This document shows positions 1 through 12,329 of a stretch of DNA of 64,000 nt, piece after piece; positions within the stretch are counted from its first letter, which is position 1; each line of letters opens with the position of its first letter. The notes below the pieces were generated by a model. That model was not told the DNA's origin. It worked only from the letters and a program-made list of their open reading frames with translations, and ran no database searches. The stretch comes from Paraphysomonas bandaiensis (taxonomy: Eukaryota > Chrysophyceae). The stretch spans positions 124,001 to 188,000 of the forward strand of contig CBFFRP010000277.1 of NCBI GenBank assembly GCA_965644295.1. The letters run 5' to 3'. The position numbers and the translations under genes are program-made.

Positions 1-412
1 ACAGAATGTATTCTCTTTTTTTGTCTTGGTGTCACCAATACTCTGCTGTATATGAATGATATGACTACAAAAATGATCCATACACGCTTTTATGTACAGA
101 ATGTTGCGAAATGTACGCCACACAAATATATAGCCTTTCAAAATATACTGTACATGACCAGGAGCAGATGTGAAAAGCAGAGTGCGCCGACATGTTTCTG
201 TTTTTTTGTCCATGTGGATATGACGAACTGTGTCTCATTGATATACCTATACGAGTCGTAGTCGTCACCTACAGCCGTACTCCCTTGCCTTGCCATCGTA
301 TATGATGACTGTCATGTGGATGGCCTGTTTCAGAGATAGGCTTTCGATATGTGTGTATCGACCGTAGTAACATTAGCACACTGCTTGAAGGTAGTTATAT
401 TAGCTCTCCAGT
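1..412. other. intergenic, no gene recognised
   Basis: Overlapping short open frames of fewer than 70 codons occur on both strands, but none has recognisable protein composition. I see nothing else supportable here apart from the presumed upstream region of the gene that starts at 413. Confidence 0.5.
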
Positions 413-1330
413 ATGAGTGAGGACGGAGTCAATGTCGATTCCATTCCTGAGAAGTTTGAAAAGATTCTAGACTTTATCCCTGAGGAAGAGGAGGTCGTCT
501 ATTGGCTCAACGCCAAAAATTCTGACTTTTGGGAATATTTTTCGTATATTAACAATGAAACATTCTGGAGCTGTCCACCGTTTAGTTTTGTGTTTGCATG
601 CTGCAATGCTTTCAATCTGCCTTGTTTGTATGCCGATTACAAAAACAATTCGAATAAAATATTGATTGGAACAGACGAGTCTTTAATAGTTGGATCACTT
701 GATGATACATCCTGTTGCTGCTGCTTTTCACCTAATTTTCACGCAACTGCAGATGTATATTCTTGGAAACATATTAAATTTATAGGTAGCAAACAGGAGT
801 TTGAACAGAAAAAGCAAAACCATGACTCATCCTTTTCTTGCTTGCCACGAACGGTTTTCCTGCGTAAACCTATGGATGTTCTTCTTGTTGCTAAAAGGAC
901 TAAAGAAAACGTATCGCGTGGTATCTGGCTCGATTTTGTTGAGGACAGTGACGCGCGGATAGGCGAGATCAAGGCTCTACGCAGCCGCTTGAAATCCAGA
1001 CGACGAGTTGTACAGCGCAAAAGTAAGGGGCATATGCAGCTTGTGGAGTTGGGGACATCGGCCTCGCAGCGGACTTCTGAATACTCAGAGGGATCTTCAA
1101 CACCAGAACCAAGTCCTAATCGTATGACAAGGGCACCAATTCCACGCCTAAAGGAGGGTTCTCCTACCCCTAATCCGGTGAATACTGAAGAAAAGGTGGA
1201 AGACGAGGTATTGTCGTCGTCTTCGGAAGATAGTTATAAGGATGATGAAGGAAACGATAGGGAAAGCACTCATGATGATGTCAACACCATTGATCTTTAT
1301 AGCGATAAAAAGGATTCTTCACGTATATAA
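413..1330 (+). CDS. hypothetical protein, possible PH-like membrane-proximal domain
   Basis: A single uninterrupted 305-codon frame. I do not recognise the family. Residues about 1-200 look folded: an acidic start, a hydrophobic and aromatic stretch around residues 45-75 (WSCPPFSFVFACCNAF), then a strand-rich section with a run of five cysteines near residue 100 and a segment (KILIGTDESLIV) that faintly recalls PH-like DUF304 domains. Residues about 200-305 are low-complexity, rich in Ser, Pro, Glu and Asp, so probably disordered and a candidate for phosphorylation. The base composition and length support a real gene, but the PH-like idea is only a guess. No intron was needed. The start is the first ATG of the frame, shortly after an in-frame stop. 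Confidence 0.6.
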   Translation: MSEDGVNVDSIPEKFEKILDFIPEEEEVVYWLNAKNSDFWEYFSYINNETFWSCPPFSFVFACCNAFNLPCLYADYKNNSNKILIGTDESLIVGSLDDTSCCCCFSPNFHATADVYSWKHIKFIGSKQEFEQKKQNHDSSFSCLPRTVFLRKPMDVLLVAKRTKENVSRGIWLDFVEDSDARIGEIKALRSRLKSRRRVVQRKSKGHMQLVELGTSASQRTSEYSEGSSTPEPSPNRMTRAPIPRLKEGSPTPNPVNTEEKVEDEVLSSSSEDSYKDDEGNDRESTHDDVNTIDLYSDKKDSSRI

Positions 1331-1634
1331 CCACACAGTTCGTTGTCCAATATGTGTGTTTTGGTTATATACGTGGTTGTCATGAATTGATCCACTAGCT
1401 GACACCATCTGATGCAGTTTAATCCAGTGTACTAGTGAGTGGGTGTAATGTAGACGCTTCCTCAGCATTTTTAGTTTTCTGATGCTGTGATCTATATGTA
1501 AACTGCGCTATTTTTGAATGCGTGATGTGCACTATTAACTAATAAGAGCGCTGTTATACATTCGCCATTGTATTTACGAGTAAGAGTATTCTTCAACTGG
1601 TAAAATCTCTGTGAGTTACTTATATATGTATGAA

Positions 1635-1885
1635 AGTCTTATTATTAGCAGTAGGCGTTAAGCGTTAAGAACCAACACCAGATGAGTTGTTAGTTGAAGA
1701 CTAGTCAAGAAGCTAGATCGACCTCTACCCTCTACCAGGGATAGGGAACAATATATTGTATTGCAATCTATTTTCCCTATCCTACCAGTAATTAACTAGA
1801 ATAAATTCTCATATCCTACTATTTAACGCTACAGAAGCTGCATGTGCGTCGACACAAGCACCAAGGTGCAACCACTTCCAATCTT
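1635..1885. repeat. dispersed repeat R1, copy 1
   Basis: Shares blocks with 61206-61392. These include tcttattattagca, a run similar to ctagttagacctctacc, and a longer 3' block running tcctactatttaacgctac, then gaagctg, tgtgcgtcg, caagcaccaagg and accacttcc. This copy carries an extra segment (about 1727-1790) with an internal hairpin formed by cagggatagggaa and ttccctatcctac. It has no coding capacity. It may be a fragment of a non-autonomous element. Confidence 0.6.
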
Positions 1886-2000
1886 GTGTGTGAGGGAGAA
1901 GCTCTCTGCGGACTGCGGACGATAGTCCTTGAAATACAGAATGATTGTAGATTCATTTGTAAATGACTCTCATCCCAATTTTGTCTGAAAAAAGAGAATA

Positions 2001-2160
2001 TCTATTATTCAACCTAGTCAAATTGGTTGAATTACCTTGTCACTCCAAAATTGGTGTAAAACCTAGTCAAGTAGTTGAAAAACCTAGTCATTTAATAATT
2101 CATGTTTTCAGTTTACAATAATGACTAGGTTGACTAGGTGTTTTAGGGTATTGAATAGGT
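2001..2160. repeat. dispersed repeat R2, copy 1
   Basis: Matches 41369-41485 in the same orientation. It has several cctagtca octamers on the left, and tgactagg, their reverse complement, on the right, giving crude inverted ends. Shared blocks include cctagtcaaattggt, gttgaaaaacctagtcattta and tttcagtttacaat. Confidence 0.65.
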
Positions 2161-5100
2161 GCATTGCGAGGCCGGCCGCGTTTCCTAGCAGAGGCTTGTT
2201 GATTGAGCTAGACAGGTGCTTCGCATCATTGTCCCCTGGTGACAACATTAAGAAATAATATAAAGGACTATAAATGTATTACACATACCTCGCAAGTGAT
2301 GTACGGCTAGCGAGTGGGGGCAGTATCGACCATTGTCCATATGATTTGCACATTCTGTGCTCAATGAATAAGATTCTCTTTGAGTTCACGTACCTATAAA
2401 ATTTATTTGCTGTTAAGGATGTATAATCGATAAGTAATTAACCTCATTTCTACCCTAGACTATAATATCCATGATACTGTATGACTAACGACACACTTCT
2501 CATGACACAGTATGACAAATGACATTTTGATTACTATTTCTAATTATTCCGTTTTACGTGATAGTTATATTCTACATCTTTATTCACTTCCTACATTGTT
2601 GTGTTCATCACTTTTCCTACTCGCCACTTAAAAATTTGCATTATAGTACTCACAACATTTTTCTTACTGTTATTAAGATGAAATCTTCATATTATACACA
2701 CTGTATTCGAGTCAGTTATACTTGTACATTACTTGATTAATGTGGGAAAAAGACAATACATCGCAGTTTGTATACTCCAACTCAAACATCATTGTTCAAT
2801 AAACTTTCTATATCTTGAAAGTTATGGGCAATGTTTTAAGAGAAAATATATCTGATAATGATATCAAGCAAGAGATTAAAAGTTATGTTGTTACTATATT
2901 GCAACATACAGGACATGAATTATCCTGTTTATACCTTTCAGTTTTTAGAACGTCTTCGTATTTATAAAAATACGGAGTTTTGGTTACCGCACAGTCAACA
3001 AGTATTAGATTCCGCACAAGCAGCCTCCTTAGTACATTAGTATTATTTTGTGCTAGATAGACTTCTGTTTAGTTTTGATACTTACATGCATATTGCTAAA
3101 TAATTAGACAATGTCATTATATATCTAGATATAGTCATATTATAATATTTCATTGCATTTTTCCTTCGTGAGATTGATTAACCCATATACAATATTAGTT
3201 GGACCTTATTATTGTATAGATTCTTTAAACCACGAAGATAGGAGAGTTGCATAACTATTATATCTCTTATTAAATATTCGCTTTACTCAATTACAGTTAT
3301 AACATCTTCTTGCGACGACATTAGTAATTTTTTAAAAGTTTACTAAATTTTTAATAACTGTTATAATAGTATATATTATATCATATATATATTTCTATGT
3401 TACTTGCACATGTGGGAGTTATTGTTGTAAATTGCTCATTGTTAACTAGATCTTAGAGAGAATTTGTCGTTAGACTAGATAGATTAATTAATATCGTTTA
3501 CACGAAGTTGTGATAAACAGCACAAGCTCATTTTGTTCCACGCATAATCTCCTACACATGTGAACCTTTCGTTACTAGACATATCTTGAAAGATCAAACT
3601 ATTTCAATTTCTCAATATCATCACAGCATTTGTACATCACTACATTTCACTGTATTCAAGTACATTGTCTTCAAGTGGCATACTGAATATCCTAGCATAA
3701 CATCCATATTCTAATAGTTATGTGTATTGAGTTATAGCGTATCTTTAAAATAATATACTACTACTACTGCGGGTATACCACACAACAACGTACGATGGTG
3801 GGCAATATATATAGGTGGGCAAAATCTTACTTAGTATATTATTACCAGGACTGTGTATCAATTAAGTTTCTATTAATTGACGCTTGCTGCAGTCAATTAT
3901 AATTCCAATTATTACTTGCTTTCAATTATGCATTTATTTAATACTAAATTACATTAGCTCCCAATATAGCAATATAGCTACCTCACTGTCATTTTATTCC
4001 AGAGGCGACGGCTCCTGCGTAAAACGTAGTAATTCTTAACAACTTTTGAGTGTAAAGAGATTGTATTTTATTACCAATTAAGTGAAGCAAACTGGAGTCA
4101 ATTATAATTTCAATTATGATTTGATGTCCCAATTTCAATTATATAAATTTTAAATATGGACAATTAATTGATACGCAGCCCTGAGTATTAAGGCTTCTAG
4201 CTAATTTATAATTCTCAACTCGCCATAAATTTGGTGCGTTCATACCTTCAGTCCTATATATATCAACCAGACGACCAATTCCTCCCGCGCAGAAAAATAT
4301 CTTGGTGACCTCATCCGCTGAGAAATTATCTCCTTTATACCGTGCACGACAATACTCCTTCAGGAATTCAGGGGTGCGAGGAGGACGGGTTGAGATATAG
4401 TACACAACCCACACTTAATACTAGGGTATATCGACTCGCCCGACTGTCCAGAGTGGGCTTCAAAGACATATTCCACATTTTGACTGTGCCCCGAAAATCG
4501 ACCACTTCTTCCCTGTCCTGCTTCTCAAATCAGTATTATTGATTCTAGTTCAGAAGGGGCGGTTGAAATATTAACGTGTCCTGAACTGACAGCACGTAAA
4601 ATAAAATGTTGCCGCCATGATCTTATTATGTAGATGGGCGTAAGGAATCACATCTCACATTTCTGTGCATTGAATATATAACAACAAAGAAGTGGCGTAC
4701 ATATATAAATATATCTGCCATATATGACATTAACTCTACATAGCACTGTATCGTATTGTATTGTACTTCACTGTGACCTTAAATGGATGATCATATTCAT
4801 ACTAACAGCTGCATGGACTGCTATATGATCCCACTGAGATCTGCACTGTACAGCCGGAGTACAGTACAGTACAGTACAGTGCTGGTATTGTACTTTTCTA
4901 GATTGGATGGAGAAAATAAACTTCAATTGTGACCAAAAACTGTCTGAAATATGTGTGAAAATGCAGGAGTTGCTGTTTGCAGTAGTACAGCATGATCTTG
5001 CAGTAGTGTATACAGAGGTACACAAATGCTGCATATACAGAGTGTACTTCTGACGGATGATCCGATAGTGTATGTAGTTTAGTATGGTGTGATCTATTAA

Positions 5101-5254
5101 GCGGTATGGCTATTGGAATTATTACCACAATGGTGTGAAAAACTGGACACTACCAGTGATGTCTATCATCCCACCTACTGCAGTGTTTCTGCAAGCACAT
5201 ATGGTCTCTATTAACTGTATCGGCTGATCTGATCTGAGCTGATCTATTCATAGC

Positions 5255-8200
5255 ATGGACTCTGTTGATGAGGTGTTATCTCGCTTCACTGATATTCAGA
5301 ATAAACTATACAGTGACAAGAGACTCGATGATCTATTCGATATCACATACGTGTATTCACAGCTAGAGCGTTTTTGTAATGATGTGGACACCACTGTCCT
5401 TGTACAGGGGATTAATATACTTCACGACAGCATCATATTAACGAAAGGCACCAAGAATGAAGTGTTTGATTCTCAAATATCTGTGATTATTAGATCAGTT
5501 GTTAGGTGTCTGGATATCCCCAAAGACGAAGTTTCTACCATGGCGGAGTCTTTACTTCTGGATATTTGTAGTGATCAAAATTTCTCTATACTGATTAAAA
5601 AAGAGGTGGAGAAATCACGTTCATGTGGAAGTCACACTTTATCATCGCTAGAAGTCTTGGATCGGATACTTCTCAAAGCTACGGCGCCCCAGGCATCATT
5701 AATTTGTACTACAGGAGAAAATATCGATGACCGATTGGGCACTATGAATGTAAGCTCCGCTTATGGCAATGGTGTGAAAAACTCTACATGCTGTGATACC
5801 AATTCCGTCCTGCTAGAAATCAGCTTCCTTCCCCAGTCTACTACTGAGCAATGGCTGCTCGCTAGAGGTCCTGAAGAGGTCCTGATTTATACCCGCAAAT
5901 ATTCTTCGTTGTTATGTTCTGAGTGCAGGTGTCAAATGTACTTGACGAAGTGTACCAACTGTACTTGTCCCTGAACGAAGACAGACGCACCCGTTGTGTA
6001 GGCGAGGTTTCCAAACTTGTAAATCATGCGATACGCAGTATGAAGCTCAATGATGTTGCGGTGGTAGTTAATGGCTTGCAGCTGTTAGAAGCTCTCGTAA
6101 GTGATCATGCCAACGAGTTCATTCCGGAGTTGAGTGCCCTATTTCCTCGAATTCAGGTGACTCAGTGGACTTAGTATTCTGTAGCATTCTTTATTGGGTC
6201 TGTTTAGTCGTCACAATTTGTATTACTGTTAACATTTGTGTGTAGCAATACATGGATGACTCGAGAGTGACAGTGCGCCACCACGCCCTTCGCCTCGGTG
6301 GTGCCTTAGTCGTCCGCATCCCATTTTCTAGTACAGGTCGGTATGTTTTCGGATGTATTGATTGCAAACCTTCTCATCCCGAGATATCACTCCGATGTGC
6401 CTCATTGGCTCTTCTATGTGTACAACCCTCGCGCTCTGTCATTAACCCGCTTATATCCCGCATCGTTCTCATTGCCGGAGAGTACCTGGGAGTAACAACA
6501 ATGAGCATACCTGACTCACAGACACCAGTTCAGAGTACTGCTGCCCAAGAAGCTGCTAAAGACTTGGTCGCAATAGCTCTGATGATCCTCTGTTTCTCTG
6601 GAAACGAGGATGTCTGTGACTGCGATGCTGGTATTGAAGACGTTCTTCCTAGAAAGCTGTGCAGCCTTGTCGGAATCCCTCCAACCTTTTCCTGTAGTAG
6701 ACAAATATGTCAGCGCGCGCTTCAGTCCAACTTCCCTTCCCTTGAGAGCGAATCTTATACTTCTACCCTTGCCGCACTCGCCATGGAGAGCTCACTTAGT
6801 GACGACATGTGTCCGTCTGCCCGTCGTGGTAAAATGACGACAGGCAAATCACTATCTGAGGAATGTGAAGGCAGTGGGTATGACTCGGGAAGGCCTGTTG
6901 TGTCGTACCCTACTACGACTTCATTACCACAGACTGTGCCCGCATCTGACAATAATAGTCAGAGCAAGAACACCACACCTGGGATACGTATTGAAATCCC
7001 ATCTTCACCTGCTCTCCGTTCGCATCACCCATCCACTAGCGAGAATAATTCTTTGGAGTGCAGTATGACACTTAACAATTATCAACCCTCATGGACACCC
7101 TGTGACTCGGGTGTGACAGGGTATGCCTCCCTCGCATCTCCTTGGGCATGTACAAGTAAACGTATGGAGGCGGATGGGGATAATGATTTGGACAAGAGTA
7201 AATTACGGTCCATCAAGAGGGGTGGGCGGAAACCCGGCTCACGACTACGGGCGCGGACTGCAGACCAAACTTCGCAGTCAGATGAGTGGACAGCGGGGTC
7301 TCTTCAAAATGCTCCTGCCACCGCATTTGGTCGTATTGGTGGTAGCTCGGAGGGAGACATGCCTTTGCATGAGTTGAAGACGCCTGTCGACACTCCAAGC
7401 CCAGATCCCATAATTGGATCGAACACACCAATTGAACTGGGTCGCTATTCTAATGACGGCAAGAGAGAGCATCGGCTTGAGGGAAAGTCCCGGGCTCCAT
7501 TGCCTCCGAGGCCTATGGTTCCGACAGCCAATCACCGATCAAAGTTAGTCCTTGAGAGCAATGGGTCTGGGGTAGAGACACACCTTTCCCTCCGAGTGGG
7601 CAATTATGATTGCGACAGTGATACAAAACTGAGCGCTGAGGAAGATGATCGCGATCCCCACAGAAGCGAGACGGAGTTTGGCATGCCAAAGCGACCACAT
7701 TTATCGAAGCCGAAGAACATAGCGCTTTCAACTGGGTCTGACGAAGACAGTGGGAACGGATTCGCGATATGTGGGTCATCTGTGTTTGGAAGTAATGATG
7801 CTGCTGATGGGGATGGGTTTTCATTCGTTGCGTCTCGGCCCCCTCGACGTAATCGTCATAATCCTCAACGAAAGGAACCCTGCAAAACATCACTTAGTGA
7901 CCCGCACACAGATGAAGACAAGATAGCTCGAGTCGCGAGATCTTCCGATGACGATAATGGTGTTGCAAGTTCTCAAGAGACTTTTGAATATCTTTCCACA
8001 GACCAGCTGCTACCTTGTGTTAAGCCGAAGAGGGATATTAATAAAGTTGTTAGTGGTCTTGCAAATCATGACTGGCCTGATATATTTCACACACTCAACA
8101 TCGTACGGCAGCTTGCTATTCACCATGGAAATGACCTTCATTCGAGCGGTCACCTTCATACCATCGTTCTGGGTGTCATGAAACAAGTTGAGAACTTGAG

Positions 8201-9956
8201 ATCGGCAGCTGCGAAGAATGCTATTCTTGCATTAGGAGATATATATCGCGGACTCAAAGTTGGAGTAGATGCGGAAGTTGCAGCCTCAGGAGCCGTTCTT
8301 ATCAAGGTGTCATCCCATTTCGTATTATCTTCTGGATCTCACGTTTTTTTCTAATCAGAGAGTTGCCGATAGTAGTGTTTTTATTAGTGAGAGTATTGAT
8401 GATTCTCTGACTGCAATGATCGATAATGTCAGTCCATCCCGTACGCTCACAGCACTGCTTTCAGGAATCGACAATCGTAGTGGCTCGATACGAGGTCAAG
8501 TTGTCCGCATGATTGTCATCTTATTTCAGAATAGGTAGTGGTATTTCAGAATGTACTTTACATGTATGTCATTTTATGTGTGTGACAGGACAATGGAATT
8601 GAATAATACGAAGGACTTAGAGGCTCTCTTTTCCAAAATGCCGAAGATGCTTGCAGACACGTCACCAGAGTCGAGGACCTTTGGACGAGAGCTTGTGAGA
8701 TTGCTCCTGACATCGCGCTTGACAACAAAAAAATATATGGAAGAATTATTGTCTGAAGAGATTGTGAAGAAATCGTTACGGCAGTCAGGAGATTATATCA
8801 CGAATCGGTTTTCTTCCCTTACACGATCACCTGGTGGAAATCGAAGCGGAAGTCCCGTGAGTCGTTACAATTTGTCGAATAAAACGAAAAAGAATTCCTG
8901 TCGTCAATTGAACGGAACAGGGGACCTTTCTATTAACGTGCGTGATGGATCAGATTATGACAGTCCAACTGAGGACCTCGTAGTGTCTGGTAGGAGTCCC
9001 AGAGCCGGATCTAACTGTGCCGGAGGAATTGCATCGATGAGTCGGAAAAGGGGGGGATGTAACGTAGAGAGTCAGGGACGGACTCTCACTAAACTTCAAC
9101 AGGAAAATTACCCTGAGATAGTGGCCCTGCCGGGAATTATTAATGGCCTGTCAAGCAAGAACTGGAGTGAAAGACGAGACAGCCTCACCACACTCTGTGA
9201 TTCTATGCTTCTAAACTATGAGCTGTTTGCTAAGGCTGGAAAGTTACAGGAGTGTATGGAGAGTATGCTTGAACGATTTGATGATGGATCTGTAAAGGTG
9301 GAAGTTAGATGATATGTGTATCATTTCTCATTGTTTGGGTTTGTTTAGGTTGTGCTACATGCGGTGTCCTGTGTAAGTCGAGCGCATGCCCAATATCCAA
9401 ATATTCTTTCGACCATGCTGTTAACAAGCCTTCCTGCGGTGTTAAATGTGGAATCATCGGCAAACAAGTAGGCAATGTATGTTTTGTGTTTTCTGTAACT
9501 GGTATTTTTAGGCAAGTAGCCAAAGAAGGAGCGTTATTACTAGCGTCTCTTCTTGCTGTCGCTCCCAACACGGCACTATCACAACAACTAGTTGGAATAG
9601 CTCTCCATGATAAAGATCGTGCCAGAGCCGCAGCATTCCGAGCCATGACTAAGTACATTTATATACATATCGCACGAGAAAAGCGAAATGAAGCTCCTGC
9701 GGGAACGATTGCGACAATAATGAAAAGGTTGTGCTCTATGTATAGTGTCTGTATATTGCTGACGACGCCTGTTAATATGTGCAGAAACTTTTACCCAGTA
9801 GTTTGTCAAACTTTGTGTTCGAACAGTTCGAAATCTGAAGTGAAAACCTTTGCGGCAGACACTCTTCGCGCAATTCAAAAGAATTCGAATGAGTATATAG
9901 GGGATTGGACGGACTCGCCAGTTTATAAAGAAGAATTGAAGCGAATTCTATCGTAG
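5255..9956 (+). CDS. TOG/HEAT-repeat microtubule protein, crescerin (TOGARAM)-like
   Basis: Eight exons: 5255-5878, 5929-6156, 6246-8306, 8359-8534, 8589-9297, 9349-9467, 9512-9727 and 9785-9956. They encode 1434 residues. Helical HEAT-like repeats lie at about residues 1-350. A long Ser/Pro-rich, probably disordered stretch follows. Two TOG-like arrays come next, at about 885-1085 (NHDWPDIFHTLNIVRQLAIH, NLRSAAAKNAILALGDIY) and about 1200-1434 (LSSKNWSERRDSLTTLCDS). The NLRS, AAKNAI and LGDIY pattern followed by LLSGIDNRSGSIRGQ resembles the crescerin/TOGARAM TOG array, which binds tubulin and helps build ciliary microtubules. Assignment to that branch rather than to CLASP or XMAP215 is inference. 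Intron 7 (57 bp) has no in-frame stop, so its retention would still give a full-length frame. Confidence 0.8.
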
Positions 9957-12329
9957 TATTCCTATAAATATCCTTGTGTATGTGTTATGTTTGAAATTGA
10001 GTGATATGTGTCTGTCAATAGCCTTAAATTCAATTTTGGAGGTAGAAGTTGTTGGATCGACTTGAATTTTGCGCAATTCGTTATTACGAAATATGTATAC
10101 ATGCGCTGTGTGTATTAATCAGATTTATAGCAAATGACTTAGGGCAGGATTTGTGCGATTATAGGAAATCATAATGTTGAGATCAGCTGTATGATTGTGC
10201 AGCAATTGAAGAGAGTTTTTGATAGGGGAAACGAACTCATATAATGGGAAAGAATGTTTTCAGTTAATGATTAACTATGACACATAGCATGACGTTTTAT
10301 TCATTTTGGTTGCGAAAGCCTATGTCTCTGTTTGTAACATATACTTCTCGTGTCCATAAGTGATGCGTCCTATATCCACTATCAACTGAATTTATCGTAC
10401 CTCATGAATGACGTGCGTGTTATCCCCATTTGATTAAATTTTATTTTCATCTTGAAATCAGCGGCAGTACAGTACTGCATTCTAACAATTGATGCTGTAT
10501 GTAAAGACAAACTTTTGGCATATTGCTGAAACCTTTATATAACACCAGCAGGAGTATCCTGTAGCTTCTTAATAAGCTTAAAAGAATTCAAATTTCTCAA
10601 TACTGGAATACGTACTGCAATGTGTAATGTACTACTGGAGAGATAATATGCATTGGACTGAAACATAGAAGGGTGTGTTGTCGTCTCCGTATGTGGTATA
10701 TAACGGGAGTGAGATGTTGGTTCAGTATATATTACATATATGTACATGTGTATATTATCTGTATGCTGTATCCTACGCCTCACAGGATTCTTGTAGAATA
10801 GAGTGTATTGCGGAGAGCTAGCTGCAGTATGATTGCATCACACTAAAGAATGATAAAGTCCGGCTTCTATCAGGGCTGCGTAACTATTAATAGCAATTAA
10901 TTTGCCAATTACTATCTAATTAAATTAGCTACTCATTACAAGCACGAATAGCGTCTTCTACTGTACTTGCATTCCACAGAAGTCTATTAAAGCGCAAGAA
11001 CGCAAGGGCCTTCGATCGATGGGGTGCCATGGAACAATCACGAGAGACAGGAGGAAATCCTTCAGATTCGGCTAGTTGTCAACCAACAACTAATTGGAGT
11101 GTAAGATAACTACAATAACAAGGTATGTATACCAATAGTATTCAAAGTAACCTTTAATAAAAACTGATTATATAGTATAGTCCGTCCTCATACACAACCC
11201 CCTTCCACATCATTAGTCTGCAACAAATAAAGACTAGTATTTCGCAACCCATTTCGTAATATAAGCAAGTCTGATTATTACATGAGAACGGTTGTGTACT
11301 GAAACTAGTTTTACATAACTAATAACTGGACTTGCTATATATACTACTAGTGGCGGGCAACCGTTAATCCATTTCATAACATATACAAGAGTCAGTTTAG
11401 GTTTCTTATTTATAATCTATGATTATGGGGTGTCAGTTTCAACATACAGAACTTGCGGTCGCAAAGTACATTCAGCTCGATTTCTCGCAGTATGCTATCT
11501 ATAAGTTGGTAAAAAAGTAAAGTGCCAGTAATTATAACAAAGACATAGCTCTTCACTTCTTAATTTCAGTTCCCCAGGGCGTAGGTGTTCCTACCTTTTT
11601 ACGCGTAGTATATAGTGAAAAAGTATGCATCTAATACAACAATACTATTTTTTATCAGAGAGCATTCACTCTGCTGTACCTTAACCACGTGTCTCTATTT
11701 AACAAGAAATTTCAGCCGTTTATCTACCTTGCTTCTGTGCATGATAATGGCGTTACATTTTATTTGACATACGTAGAAGTATGAGATCATTATAACGTAA
11801 GAATGCTATGTTTCAAAATGTGACGTGCACAATTACAGCACGAGGGGTACATCGTCGAGGGCAAACATTTGATTAGTGACTGACAACAAATACCACAACA
11901 TCGACTGTCGATGAGGGAGCCCCCTTGGGGGTGAGGGAAAGAGTTCTCTTTTTCTAGTATAGTTTTGACTACGGCGTCATTGTATTAATCCGCTTAACAA
12001 ACTATTTCAATAAGATTGCAAAGTCGGTTCCTTTTATTACATATTACCTTGTTGGACTATATTTATACTAACTATATAAATATCTCTTTAAATACTTATG
12101 AATCGTATTTTACTGGGAATGAGTGTGTCATTACGTCATCGGTTCGGTTATTGCTACACGCCCAAAATATATAATTTTATTTTGGCAATAGATTTTCAGG
12201 AGCCGAACTGGACAGAACAAACCAATCAAAAATGCAGATATTGATGTTGTTTTAGAAAAATCAAATAATTATTTAAACAAACAAAGATATCTTCACTTAA
12301 ACAAAGCCCAATATTTATTTAACATGAAA
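9957..12329. other. intergenic region, no gene recognised
   Basis: About 2.4 kb with no convincing gene. A short open frame starts at the ATG at about 11030 (MEQSRETGGNPSDSASC) and runs into a gtaag that could be a splice donor. It might be a first exon or a relic, but I found no convincing continuation. The motif cagggctgcgta at about 10873 recurs in inverted orientation near 4169-4180. Confidence 0.45.

Larger units (their letters stand above)
1331..5254. other. AT-rich intergenic region with dispersed repeats
   Basis: About 3.9 kb without a recognisable gene. It contains copies of two dispersed repeats (1635-1885 and 2001-2160, listed separately), a short GTACA-type tandem repeat (about 4857-4880) and several repeats of an AATTATAATT-like motif around 3890-4140. 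Minus-strand frame 4139-4414 (91 codons, SADEVTKIFFCAGGIGRL) looks slightly protein-like and could be a relic exon, but I cannot assign it. Confidence 0.5.

Noticed and set aside
4857-4880. GTACA tandem array as a functional satellite
   Set aside because: Only about four units; an ordinary microsatellite.
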